From: Dactylis glomerata
Lineage: Eukaryota > Streptophyta > Magnoliopsida > Poales > Poaceae
Direction of reading: 5' to 3'
Length of the DNA: 64,000 bases
NCBI GenBank assembly: GCA_007115705.1
Contig: QXEO01000168.1
Coordinates: 62,001 to 126,000 of the forward strand
Made by a program: the position numbers and the translations under genes. Shown here in pieces: positions 11,961-22,087 of this stretch; position 1 is the first letter of the stretch; every line of letters starts with the position of its first letter. The notes beneath the pieces were generated by a model. That model searched no databases. It saw only the letters and a list, made by a program, of their open reading frames with translations, and was not told the DNA's origin.

Positions 11961-12853
11961 CGGCCGTGGCGGCGAGGAGCAGGGAGGTGGAAGCGGGGCA
12001 GAAGGCGTTTCCTTTTTTTTTTGAGCGGATCACCCGGCCGCTCCGACGAAGCGGGCTCTTTGCCGAGTATCCTCTTGCCGGCCTTTGTGGTGGGGGGAGG
12101 AGTTGGGGCAAGTACTCTGCTGTTGTTCGAGTTGCTCCGGGGTGTCGCCGACAGCTCTGCCTGGATGCGGTTCTCTCTTCCTCTCTGGCCTGCCGTGGTG
12201 GTGAGGGGAGAAGAGGAGGGGGCCTCCTCTGGTGCAGTTCTGGAGGTGGCGATGTTCCGTGCGCTGTCTGGACAAGCTTCTGCCTGGCAGACGGGCTACT
12301 GCTCTACCGTGCCCTTCGTCTACGCCTGCCTCCTCCCGCCCGTGGCTGGTGCGGGGGTCTTGATGGCAGGCTTCTCTTCTCCGTCGGCGGTGGTGGAGCT
12401 GCTCTCTCTGCATCTTCTGTCTGGCATCGCTGGGGTTGGAAGCCCCCCTTATCGAGCACAACCTTGACGACAGGTCCAAGCCGTTCTGCATCCAAGGTCC
12501 TTCGAGGACCTATCCTCAAGCCGGCCATATGCTCCGGCAACGTAACCTCCTTGGTGAGGCCCTTTCAGAGATTGGCTACCGCATTCAACGTCGGATTGAA
12601 GGCAAGTGGTTTCATCCCCGCGTTCATCCTTGACGGCGGCTGCCCGGATCTCTGGCTCGACGGTGGTAATAGAGGAGGATTTGTTTGCTTTGTTGCATCT
12701 TTTAGTGAGGTCTTTTCTACAACTACCAGGGACCTATGTGCTATTTATTTTCTTTTGAGGTCCTTTGTAATGGTCTTGTACTGCCACCGCTCATTGTTAA
12801 TGTAAGGCTTCCAGGCCCCTCGGGGCTCTTCCGTTCAATAAAAAATGCACACG

Positions 12854-13233
12854 TCATGTAAAATTTTACCGTGTATGATATTGCTGACGCTTGCGGTTTC
12901 GCAGGCGTGTGTAATATACCTACTAACGGTTTTGACCCAAAGTTCGTTTGCCTTTTGACCGTCTGCCTGGGCCTTCGGCACACGCATGTTTTTCTGGCCC
13001 GTATGCAGTCTTTCAAAGCGCACACATCACAGCTTTTCCGTTTGCAACACGGGGCCTTAAAAGACCCGATCTGTACTAGTGGAGGCAAATTATACAAGTA
13101 TAATCGATAGTTTTACTTTACATTTTTTTCAAATGAAAGATGACCCCAGCCTGTGCATAAAAAATATGCATACAACTTTCTTTATTAATTTATTTAACAA
13201 AAGACGGACAAAGGGGAAATGCACTTTTGATCT
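12854..13233. other. Short intergenic stretch, nothing recognised
   Basis: Follows the right target duplication of the retroposon. It has no domain, repeat or splice structure that I can support. Confidence 0.4.
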
Positions 13234-13567
13234 GGTGGGCATATGCTCCCTTTATCCGAAAAATGAATTTTAAAATGTCAAAAAATTAGGAAAATCTCCA
13301 TATTCTACGTGGTCACACAAAGTTTTGTGAAAAAGTATATTCTTTGTGTCCTATGCAAAAAAGACAAAAACATACATCGCCAAATGGCCTATTTTTGTAC
13401 CAAATTTGTCATTTTTACATAGACCATATAAAAAGTCAGGTTTTGTTGAAACGACTTTGTAGGCACGTAGAACATTGATATGTACACAAAACATTTTTGT
13501 TTTGATTTTTTTGATATTTTCAAATATATCAAAAATGCATTTCAAATAAAGGGTGCATATGCACCCG
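13234..13567. mobile_element. AT-rich MITE-like element with GCATATGC termini
   Basis: The ends form an inverted repeat: GGTGGGCATATGCTCCCTTT on the left, and AAAGGGTGCATATGCACCC on the right, which is its near reverse complement. The interior is AT-rich and non-coding. The superfamily is unclear and no clean target duplication is visible, so the exact borders are uncertain by several bases. Confidence 0.55.
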
Positions 13568-14953
13568 AGAGCAAAAGAGCCTCTCCCTGGACAAAGAGCA
13601 TATCAACGTGAATTTACTACCACGGGTGATACCTACCCACCGCTAACTCCGTGTGACAATTGTTAAATCACCTATGACTCCACCACCTAGCCTGCTCCTC
13701 CCCGCCCTTGTCCCTTGTTCTGCGGTGTTTTGAGGAGCGAACGAGCGGCCGGCTTGATGGGAAATCAAGGGGAGCAAGGGCCTAGCCGACATCATGGATT
13801 TGGGGCAGAGCCCGATAGAGGTAAAGATCGGTGATGGTCCTGGTTGATTGGGAGAAGGAGAATGGTTGTCTGCTTCCTAATGCGGCCACCGTCCACCGAA
13901 TTCACGGCGCCGCTGCACCACTGGTCTTGTCACCCTGGCTGCCCGTGCATTAGAGCGTCGGACCCCTGCAGCTACCGTGAGCGTATCCTAGGGGCGGAGT
14001 TCTATGGACTGTACCTGATGCACGGGCATCAGGGTCGAGATTTTTTTTTTAGTAGCACTTGTGAGCTTAATTAGACCAATGCATCAGGTTAGGCCAAGAA
14101 AGTGCATCAGGAAAGGATAATTTCAGCTAGCATAGGCTGCAAGCTTGAAAGTGCATCAGGGAAATTTCCCCTCTGGCTCCGCCAATCCTACTGCTAGCAA
14201 GAGGTGGGGCCTGGGACGCCGCAGTCTCCCATGGGGTAGAGGAGGCGCGGGGAAGGAACGGAAGAGGGAGGTTGGGGAATCGGCAGACTAGGTTGCCAGG
14301 TTGGGATGAGGTCGTCGCCCAGGCCGATAAATTGAAAATAACGCTGTTAGTGTAGTGGTCGGTTTTAGCTACTCTGTTAAATCGATCAACGGTGAGGAAT
14401 AGCCTATAGACATATTTAATGGTGGATTGGGGATGCATAGCTACTGTCGGTGGCATCCCACTATTTTGCAAGAGCATATATACAAATCATCACAATTTGT
14501 ACACTTTGACTATGTGAGCATTCATGATTGAAGTCTCTTGCTAATGTACGCATGCTGCATGTCAATTACTTGTATGAAGCTGATCTGCCTTAGTGCATGA
14601 AATCTGAGTAATGAGTATGAGTAAGACTGAGACATGCATTCAGGTAAGTCGATGGACAGACAGGGCCAGGTGCTCTCGGACGTCATGGACTCATGGGGCA
14701 ACGAAGATTTGCACTTGCCTTCACCAATTAACCACTCGGTCGCCATCTTCTCCTGGATCCAGTTAACTCTAACAGATGCTAGCACTCAATCCAAGTGAAA
14801 CTGTCAAGGAAGGGAGGGATGCAACTATACAAGTAGTATAATCTACAGTTTCGTTCACGAGATGTGTAGTAGTAGTACAGAATAATTACACAGTAAAGAT
14901 TGGCTACATATAGATCCTCATATTTTGTACACTTAACCATAACTAACTAACTA
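13568..14953. other. Intergenic, no gene recognised
   Basis: No coding feature is supported. The phrase GTGCATCAGG or a close variant recurs about four times between 14020 and 14160. The open frames here are short and carry no recognisable domain. Confidence 0.45.
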
Positions 14954-15093
14954 CTCTCCTATTTTAAAATAATGTTTTAGGGTTGTGAAGCAAGTATTTT
15001 TAGACAACTTGTTCACTCGAATATACACACTAAATGATGTCTAGATATATTTTTCACAAACCTAAAATATCTTATGTTTTGAAACAGAGGGAG
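14954..15093. mobile_element. Stowaway MITE
   Basis: A 140-bp element starting CTCTCCTATTTTAAAATAAT and ending TTTTGAAACAGAGGGAG, flanked by TA on both sides (14952-14953 and 15094-15095). This is the Tc1/Mariner-derived Stowaway pattern, very common near grass genes. It sits just downstream of the HIPP gene's stop codon. Confidence 0.8.
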
Positions 15094-15128
15094 TAGAAAC
15101 TAAAGGACTGTGGACGATGGCTATACGA

Positions 15129-15605
15129 CTACATGATGGTGCAGGCTGCGTTTGGGTTGTCGTCGGAGAAGGCGGAGGTGTACTTGACCTCGGTGGACGA
15201 GGCCCTGGCGAGCGGCGCGGCGTCGGGGTCGGCGACGACGTTCCTGACGTAGCCGGGGGGCGCCTTCTTGTCGTAGGCGCCGGGTGCGTAGGGGTGCGGC
15301 ACGACGTCGTAGGGCACGTACGGCCAGGGCTCCACCTTCTTCCCGGTCTTGCGCGCCACCCGCCGCATGACCCTGGAAGGGTCGTCGATGTAGCCCGTGA
15401 CGGCCACCTTGTTCTGCTTGGGGAGGACCTCGACGCCGGTGACGCCCTTCATGCCGTGGACGGCCTTGCGGATCCGGCGCTCGCAGCCCTCGCAGTCGAT
15501 CCGGACCTTCATCTCCACCGTGGTGAGCTGCGGGCGCTTCTTGATGCGCCGGCGGGCGCGCAGCGTCGCCGGGCACATCTCCGACAGCGCGTCCAGGATA
15601 CCCAT
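15129..15605 (-). CDS. Heavy-metal-associated isoprenylated plant protein (HIPP)
   Basis: Predicted 158 aa. It has one HMA domain (about residues 28-92) with the metal-binding motif RIDCEGC, whose cysteines are C38 and C41. A linker containing WPYVPYDVVPHPYAPGAYD follows, and the last four residues CTIM form a CaaX-type farnesylation site. This architecture is the HIPP20-27-type family of small metallochaperone-like proteins, which bind heavy-metal ions and attach to membranes through the prenyl group. I chose the start MGILDALSEMC rather than an in-frame ATG five codons upstream, because family members begin this way and the leader contains a duplication. The frame is uninterrupted, whereas many relatives have introns, so a retrocopy is possible. 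Metal specificity and expression cannot be read from the sequence. Confidence 0.93.
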   Translation of the reverse strand: MGILDALSEMCPATLRARRRIKKRPQLTTVEMKVRIDCEGCERRIRKAVHGMKGVTGVEVLPKQNKVAVTGYIDDPSRVMRRVARKTGKKVEPWPYVPYDVVPHPYAPGAYDKKAPPGYVRNVVADPDAAPLARASSTEVKYTSAFSDDNPNAACTIM

Positions 15606-15608
15606 CGG

Positions 15609-15690
15609 TCCTAGCAGCAAAGCTCGACGATTCGTGTCTCTCGATTATCCTAGCAGCAAAGCTCGACGATTCGTGTCTCTCGATTCTTGC
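15609..15690 (-). repeat. Tandem duplication in the HIPP leader
   Basis: The segment starting TCCTAGCAGCAAAGCTCGAC occurs twice in tandem with a period of about 39 bp, immediately upstream of the HIPP start codon. The copies are almost identical. It lengthens the 5' untranslated region and adds in-frame coding possibilities upstream of the chosen start. Confidence 0.85.
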
Positions 15691-15737
15691 TCAATCTGCG
15701 CAAAGCTCAACGACAGAGACGAAGTGGACGAGGAGAT

Positions 15738-15755
15738 CGACATATATAAAGTTGG
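15738..15755 (-). promoter_or_regulatory. Likely TATA box of the HIPP gene
   Basis: The minus strand reads AACTTTATATATGTCG here, about 135 bp upstream of the chosen ATG. Position and sequence suit a plant TATA box, but no transcript start can be verified. Confidence 0.45.
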
Positions 15756-16000
15756 GCGCGACGGCTGGAGGGTGACACGTACGGAAGGTGCGTGTGAGAA
15801 GCTGATATGATATAGGAGATGGCGCGAGAGCTCTCTGGAGTCTGGACTCTGAATCGATATGATCGGGACGGGCACCACACCCCAGCCACACGTCGGCAGA
15901 TACCCAAGATCCCTACGGTGTTGCCGGAGGCTGCCACGTCACCAATGACCCAAAGCCAAAATAGTTTGGGGCCAAAGACAACTCGGATTGCTACTCTCTC

Positions 16001-16860
16001 TTTTTTTTTTAACAGGGGGCGGTCCCGAAGGACCAAGAGCTTCATTCATTTCTGTCGGTGGAGATACATCTTACAGAAACGGCCTCAAGAAAGAAAAACA
16101 TTACAGCACAGCCACTACAATTTGCACAAAGGACCCTAAACGAAAACCAGGAAAAGCAATCCGGTCCTGCTCCAACTCCACCGCGCAAGGGCGAGACGCA
16201 GCCGACCTCGATGTCGCCGGGGACGAGACCACTTGGGACATGGAGGCGGGAGCACGCTGCGCCATCACCGGAGGGCCTCCGAAGTGGCAAACTTGCCTGG
16301 AGGTTGATGAAGACCTGAAGCCGGCGGCCGGAAGCAGCCGTCGCCGCCGCTTGAGGGTGGAGGGGTCGCCTTTCGACCATGGAGAACGCCGACGAGCTCG
16401 CCGCCGTAGGAAACCTCCCAGGAGAAGCAGTTGTTCTCCCTTGTTGCAGATGCAGTCGCCAAGAACTGGGAGGAAGGAGAGTACCCCCGAGCTCGCCTCC
16501 ACAACGAGAAGCGGAAGTAGCTTCGAAATCCCAGGCATGACCACCAGATCTGCCGATAAAGGCCTTATTTATGGAGTAGCCTGCAGCACTCCGCCTCAGC
16601 GCCTGCGGCTCCAGCCACTGGAGCACCACGTCGAGGAAGAACGCCACCAGGCAGCGCCGGATCTGGCCGAAGAGGTCCGGCGCCGTTCTCCGGGCATCCC
16701 GCCATTCTCTGGCATCACGTCAAGGACCAGCTTCAAGCCGACTACTAGAACTACTAATACTACTAGATCTATAGCTATACAGAGGTCCGGCGCCTCTCCT
16801 TAACCTCCATCGGACGGCGGCGCCGCCGATTTTGGCGTCGGGAAGGCCCGGTAACACACG
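16001..16860 (-). mobile_element. GC-rich polyadenylated retroposon-like sequence
   Basis: Read on the minus strand, this is GC-rich gene-like sequence ending in a hairpin (GGTCC/GGACC, 16021-16034), then CCCCCTGTT and a run of ten A (T-run 16001-16010 on the plus strand). It resembles the element at 4399-12842 in layout: GC-rich body, T-rich 3' part, short hairpin, A tail. A 201-codon frame (16647-16042) has no recognisable domain. The 5' border is not clear and I could not find a matching target duplication. Confidence 0.45.
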
Positions 16861-17412
16861 GGAGACTCTCAACGGGAGGAGTTTTCGAGAGAGAGCAGGA
16901 AGGAAGGGAATCTCTTAACCACACACACATCAGTGAACAGTTGAACAAAAGAGAGGAAGCAAGAGTAGACGCACATTTCGCCTGGCTGCTGCTTGGGCTT
17001 CCGTGAACCGTCGTCTTTTGGCGAAGAGTCGGCGTACGTCCTTGTCCTCAACACAACAACGGAAACAGAGTTGCCCTGAAACTGCAAGCACATGGCACCT
17101 GTTTCAAGTGGTACGCTATGGTATATCATTGTCCCCTTTCTGAAACAAAAAAACAAGAATCATCTAAATTGGGGTTATAATAGGTCTCCCTTTGGTGGAT
17201 TCATTTTACAACCAATACCATGATATATCATTGTAGCGGATAGTACATGTAGAGATACATGAACCCTATCTCCAGTGATTACTAAATAAATTCTAAAAAA
17301 TAAGCAAATTTCAAGGTCTTCGGATTCTTTTTTCTTCTAATACACAAAATCTTGTACTTTTTTAAAGATAGTCATAGAACAATGACACATATGTCAAACA
17401 CGTACCTGTAAA
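16861..17412. other. Intergenic, no gene recognised
   Basis: Short open frames only, no recognisable domain or repeat. Confidence 0.4.
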
Positions 17413-17589
17413 CAGTGGCAGACCTTGACCATCAACCTAGGAGGGGCTAAAACAGATTAGATAAGAGCTGAGGGGGCCAATTTGGAGATTTTTATGTTTT
17501 GTATGGTGAAAAAGTAGTAGTATTATGCAAAATTTCATTTAGTTGGGGGGGCCATGGCCCATGTTGGTCTCCACTAAGGTCCGCCACTG
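17413..17589. mobile_element. hAT-type MITE
   Basis: A 177-bp element whose ends are CAGTGGCAGACCTTGACC and the inverted GGTCTCCACTAAGGTCCGCC plus ACTG. Flanking 8-mers CCTGTAAA (17405-17412) and TCTGTAAA (17590-17597) match at seven of eight positions, as expected for the 8-bp duplication of hAT transposons. It is non-coding. Confidence 0.75.
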
Positions 17590-17889
17590 TCTGTAAATAA
17601 TAACAAGGGTTCTCCTATATTTTTAAGCCATGATGCTAACGCCATGTGCACGGTGCACTAAGTAAAATAATCAGAAAACATCGGCAAGAGTACCACTACA
17701 AGATTCTAGGGAAAAGCAACTAGGCAGCCTGATTAAGATCAGTGGAGAGCAGAGAGTAGGAATCGCCATTGTCAAAAATGTAGCAGCAGAGACAAATATT
17801 GCAAGGGAAATCCTCCTATGGCAATCATGAGAAGAAGTACAAAATTAATTGACAAAGTAAGATCTGAAAGACAACACCTATAGAAATTT

Positions 17890-18290
17890 AGACTGCTTTT
17901 GGGAGAGCTCCACTCCATAAAACTCCACTCGAACTTTCAACTTCACTCCACCTTGCTTCAGTTCATGTCAGTATTGCCATGGAAAGTCAGAATTGCCCTT
18001 TTATTCGTTTTGCTTCGTTTCATGGTTAGCAGTTCTACATATTATTTTACCATTTTTACAATAGTATAAGATTTGGTACCATCTTATACATGGCCCCAAC
18101 TCTAGGGTTAGATGTGTATTACGGGGTGCGGGATGTGAAGTGGAGCATGTGAAGCACCTCTTTCACTACTTCAGTAAACTGAAATAGCGGACCTCTCAGC
18201 TCCACTCCTCCTACCAGGTGGAGTTTGTGAGTATGGGGTAGCTCCACCTACTCCACCTGTGAATTGGTGGACTGGAGTTTCCAAACACAT
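17890..18290. mobile_element. Possible MITE with GGAGCTCCAC-type termini
   Basis: The left end TTTTGGGAGAGCTCCACTCC and the right end GGACTGGAGTTTCCAAACA form an imperfect inverted repeat, and several CTCCACC and GGTGGAG motifs lie inside. No clear target duplication is visible, so the call is tentative. Confidence 0.35.
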
Positions 18291-18717
18291 CTTCCAACAT
18301 CCCTAATGATGCTAGGAAAAAGATCTGATCGTCGAACGAGGTGACAAATATCACTTATCATAGATGATGTCATCTCTATCGATGCAAAGGCCCCAAAAAA
18401 GACTATTAAAATCACTACTTTTATTAAGAACTTCACTCATGTCCCCACCCTTCCCAGCATCGACAAAACCGAAGGAGGTGGAACTGTCGTATATGATGGA
18501 GGCAGAGGTGGAGACGACGGCTAGGTTTTATCAGAAGGGCGATGGCTGCTCGTGACTCGTGTGTTTATAGTTTCTTGTTTCTTAGAGCAAATCTAACATA
18601 TCTCATGTAATAGTCAAACCCCTATAATACCACTTTTTATGGTTCTAACGTTAAAAATGGTCTCGAACTGATCATATATTTCTTTAAAAATCATAGAATA
18701 TTTAAGGTGCCCTCGAA

Positions 18718-18737
18718 CCCCCCCCCCCCCCCCCCCC
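18718..18737. repeat. Homopolymer run of 20 C
   Basis: Twenty consecutive C residues, then ACCACACCCCCAAC. The opposite strand could form a G-quadruplex. Length at such a run is prone to sequencing error. Confidence 0.9.
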
Positions 18738-18799
18738 ACCACACCCCCAACATTGGCATATAACCAGTTTTCACAAGTGAATCGGTGTCCACCTATTTT

Positions 18800-19900
18800 C
18801 CCCTCGGAACCATTGGCGCGTGGAAGTTTTAGCCACGCGTTCCCATTCTTTGCCATCACCGCAGCCTCCCGCCCATGATTTCTCCCACGCTGCCGGCCGC
18901 ACCCATTCCTCCACCCGCCTCATCGATTTGTTGGACCTCCCCGTCGTAGATCTGTTGCGCGCCGGAGCTGATCGAGTTTGCGGATGCAATGGAAGCTGCG
19001 AGAATCTCGGATTCGTCCTCCCCAAAGCTATAGGTGCCCAAAATCGGCTGCACCCGAGCGATATCCGCCACCATTCTGTCGATTTTCCAAAAGCTGTCCC
19101 AAATCGACCGCATCTTTCTTGCCGGACATCGGTTCCTCTTTGACCCGGAGGTAAATTTCTTCCCATTTTCTTATTTCCGACAAGTTATTCTAGGTCTTTG
19201 ATGACTTGTCATCCTCAGACGATTCAGGCATTGAGAATTTTCTCTTCGATGATGATTTCAAGCAAATGATAATCTTCCTCGCCTTGAAGGAGACAGGGGA
19301 TAGGAAGAAGAAGAAGCGCGGAGGATCGATAGTCGGGCATCTTTCCATCCCACGCAATCGCGGGCTCGGCCACGACATGCTCATGCGTGATTATTTCACC
19401 AATGAACCAATCTACCCACCCCGTCTATTTCGTCGGCTATATCAAATGCGTAGAGATAGTTGTTTGTGAAGATTGTGGAAGCTTGCGAGACCAATTGCCT
19501 TTTTTACTCGAGAATCGCCATCGGGCTGATCTGCTTTAGCACGCATCAGAAGATCTCGACAGCCATACAGATGATTGCATATGGCATTCCTGTGGATTAC
19601 ACTGACGAGTATCTTGCATTGACAAAGATACTACTCTCGAGTGTGTGCATATGCATGTTTGCCAAGATGATTATCCGTGTGTTTGGTCATGTATATCTTC
19701 TCGCTCCTAATGAAGATATCCTGCCGAATATTCAGTTTTATAATGCCACAAATAGAAACTATAAAGCGAATATTCGGTTTTATGATGCGGATCTGTTTGG
19801 GAAAAACCCGCACCAAATTGTAAAAGCATTTTTCAGCGCTCCTTATACATCTTTTAAGGGGTCGAACTAAATTGTAAGAGTTTTTTTAGGAAAACAACAT
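18800..19900 (+). pseudogene. Decayed PIF/Harbinger transposase fragment
   Basis: Frames at 19206-19469 and 19460-19870 together resemble the N-terminal half of plant Harbinger (HARBI1/ALP1-like) transposases. The clues are the order GHDMLMRDYFTNEPIYPP, LFRRLYQMRRD, then a KISTAIQMIAYGIPVDYTD helix and a DEYLALTKI segment. Known relatives have RDYF..NPLYP, FRRRFRMSR, QKCTAAIRMLAYG and DEYLKIG in that order. The frame changes and a stop falls between the two pieces near 19468. The DDE catalytic part (GxIDCxHW and later blocks) is missing, so no active enzyme can be made. Upstream sequence from about 18800 may hold more of the same element, but I see no reliable terminal repeats. Confidence 0.65.
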
Positions 19901-20249
19901 GGATCTGTCCAGCGGCTAGCTTTATTAAACTCACACAATTATTACATCTTCTAAACGTTTGCTAAGCAAATCGAAACCATTCAAAATTAAGGAAGGGCTA
20001 GGATTTAGTACGGCACGACCATGCTTTTACACATTAGTGAAGACGGCAGACAGTGTTCTTTCTCTTCTCTCCGCCTTCTAGACCTGCCGCCCCCACCGCC
20101 CTCCGCTAGGCCGCGCGACGACACCAAAAAAACCCTTTTTCGGGCGCGCCGCCGTAGCCGATCGAGCACGCAGCGCGTCCACCGCGGACGCCATGGCCGT
20201 AACGAAGCCCAAAGCGAAGGCGAAAGCCAAAGACCTGGCCTCCAGGGCA

Positions 20250-20252
20250 TAG
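20250..20252 (+). other. In-frame stop near the Utp14 N terminus
   Basis: The frame beginning ATGGCCGTAACG at 20193 encodes a basic Lys/Ala-rich N terminus like other Utp14 proteins, then meets TAG after 19 codons. The same frame continues at once into conserved GPHLPN sequence. An ATG at 20265 could restart translation and lose only the basic tail. Confidence 0.8.
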
Positions 20253-20764
20253 CACGGCAACAGGATGGGCAGGGGTAGGGCGAGGAAGTTCGGGGAGAAG
20301 CGCAGCCACGGACCTCATCTCCCCAACAAGCTTCGCCAGGAGCTCGAGTCGCTTGGACCCACCCGTGGCCGTGGTTCCGACAGCGAGGATGACGTGGTGG
20401 GCGAGGACGTGTACGACTACGAGTACGAGGAGGGGGTGCCCGAGGAGGAGGCCGGCAAGAACGGCCGCTACGACGCCGCCGCCAAGTACGAGTTCGACAT
20501 CGACGCCTACAATGCGGTACGTGGTCATTCTCTCCTGCTCGCGTCGTGATTTCAGCTTCGGATTTAGTGATAGGTTGCAATTGCGAATCTTCGCGTGCAC
20601 TGGAGAAAGAAAATGGTAAGGTGTTTGCTGGAACTAATAAAGATATCCTTTCAGTTCGTTCTTGACTTGTTGAATTACATGCGTATTGGAAGCAAGCTGT
20701 AGTAAAATTCTGTGGCCACAATATAGGACGAGGATGTGTCTTCAGATGAAGGCGAGGACATTGA

Positions 20765-20785
20765 TGAGGATAAGAATACTCCAGG
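20765..20785 (+). other. Frameshift in Utp14 exon 2
   Basis: Upstream, the acidic Utp14 reading (SSDEGEDIDEDK) is in the frame set by exon 1. Downstream, LQETTGMPREAFDG is conserved Utp14 sequence but lies in another frame. Exon 2 is 92 bp, while phases of its neighbours need a length of 3n+1. One extra base or a loss of two (modulo three) therefore occurred here. Confidence 0.8.
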
Positions 20786-20972
20786 AAACAACAGGAATGC
20801 CTAGAGAAGCGTTTGATGGTAATATATTTGGGGCATATTAGATATTTTGATAAGAGATTGCTATACCTAATGCGGAAAAAAGTTCGGTCGGTTAGTAATG
20901 AACTACTTTTTCAGTTGCTCTTTGTTTTGTTAATAGTTGCGAGCTCCTGCACACCATTGTTAGATCTTGTTA

Positions 20973-21974
20973 GGGTGTGTTCGGTTTGAGAACCAAGTGG
21001 AATGTAATGTCATGGTTCCATTTCGAAATAATAGGTTGGTTCCATTCTTTTGTTCAGTCTGAGCTAGAACATAGAATGGGTTGGTTCTGTTCTTGTGTTC
21101 GGTTGGAGAGTGGAATGTGACAGATTCTGGAAATAGAAGATGTGAGCATGCATGGGGTGCATCTAGCAGAATAAAGTTATGAGAGAATAGAGAAGTTGAG
21201 TGAGTGTGGGTGGCTTTAGCATAGAGGAATGGGGAGATTCCACCAATTTTGAGGAATGGGTGCGTTCTGGATCTGGAGGGAATATTCTCTTTTGAGGAAC
21301 CACCTCGTTCCGTTCCATTTTCCAACTGAACACTGGAATGAGATCTAGGTGCGGAACCATCCCATTACATTCCACTTGGTGACACCAAGGGTGTGTTCGG
21401 TTCTGGGATGGGGTGGAACAGAATGGTTCCATTCCATTCCTAGAACCCATTCTTGTGTTCGGTTTGAGCACGGAACGGAATTAGGTGGTTCTACAAAAGG
21501 GAATATTCCCCTAATATGCGGAACCAACCGGTCCGACCGATTCGGCCGGACGAGGTGGAATTGCACAGTGTCTTCCTCTAATTTAATCAAGTTTAGCAAT
21601 AATTAAGCAAGATTAATTATAATTAATCAAGATTAGGAATAATTAATCAAGATTAGGAATAATTAATTAAGTTTAGCAATAATTAATCCAGTTTAGGAAA
21701 TAATTAATTGAGTTTAGAATAATTAATCATGTTTAGGAACCGTTCCATTCCATTCCACTTCTCAACCGAACACAGGAATGGCCTCCCGGCGCGGAACCGT
21801 TCCATTCCATTCTCACCCCCATTCCAAAACCGAACACAAGAATGGAACGGTTCCATGACAATTTTTTGTCCAAACCGAACACAAGAATGGAACGGTTCCA
21901 TTCTGGTGGAATGGAATGGTTCCATTCCATTCCACCCCATTCCAAAACCGAACACACCCCAACTGAACACACCC
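20973..21974. mobile_element. Harbinger-type MITE in Utp14 intron 2 (outer copy)
   Basis: Starts GGGTGTGTTCGGTTTGAG and ends CTGAACACACCC, with TTA on both sides (20970-20972 and 21975-21977). The left arm contains AACCAAGTGGAATGTAATG and the right arm its inverted partner CATTACATTCCACTTGGT, which ends at 21380 just before a second element inserted in it. Without the insert it would be about 430 bp. Confidence 0.88.
21389..21959. mobile_element. Harbinger-type MITE nested in the outer copy
   Basis: A 571-bp element starting GGGTGTGTTCGGTTCTGGGA and ending CCAAAACCGAACACACCC, flanked by CAA (21386-21388 and 21960-21962). Subterminal TGGAACGGTTCCATTCCA-type palindromes repeat several times. 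The middle has AATTAATCAAGNTTAG units in tandem. It belongs to the family of the 1167 copy. Confidence 0.88.
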
Positions 21975-22087
21975 TTAGATCTTCTTCCGTGTCTTTTTCT
22001 GCTTTCTTTCGCTCGGCATCTTGCTGGGGAACCCTGTTTCTCCTTCTATTATATCAGTGAAAAGTTCCGTTGTGTGAAAACTCATCG

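Larger units (their letters stand above)
4399..12842 (+). mobile_element. GC-rich polyadenylated retroposon, split by a Gypsy element
   Basis: The two halves are 4399-4959 and 11961-12842, about 1.44 kb once the inserted Gypsy element and one copy of its target duplication are removed. The halves are GC-rich and gene-like in composition. Short open frames exist, including a 287-codon one at 11942-12805 that begins inside the LTR, but no domain is recognisable. The 3' end has a short hairpin (GCCCC/GGGGC at 12815-12826), then CCGTTCAATAAAAAA. The 11-bp duplication AAATGCACACG flanks both ends. This is what a LINE-mobilised non-autonomous retroposon or a processed transcript looks like. I cannot name its source, and a truncated LINE 5' region is the main alternative. 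Confidence 0.6.

Noticed and set aside
11942..12805. 287-codon plus-strand frame near 12 kb as a real gene
   Set aside because: It begins inside an LTR and runs into a polyadenylated retroposon flanked by target duplications; no domain recognised.
15117..15614. 165-codon plus-strand and 151-codon minus-strand alternative frames at the HIPP locus
   Set aside because: They are GC-rich shadows of the HIPP reading frame; only the 15605-15129 frame has the HMA domain and CaaX end.
20005..20721. 238-codon minus-strand frame opposite Utp14 exon 1
   Set aside because: Arg-rich translation of the antisense strand of an acidic coding region; no domain, and Utp14 motifs are on the plus strand.
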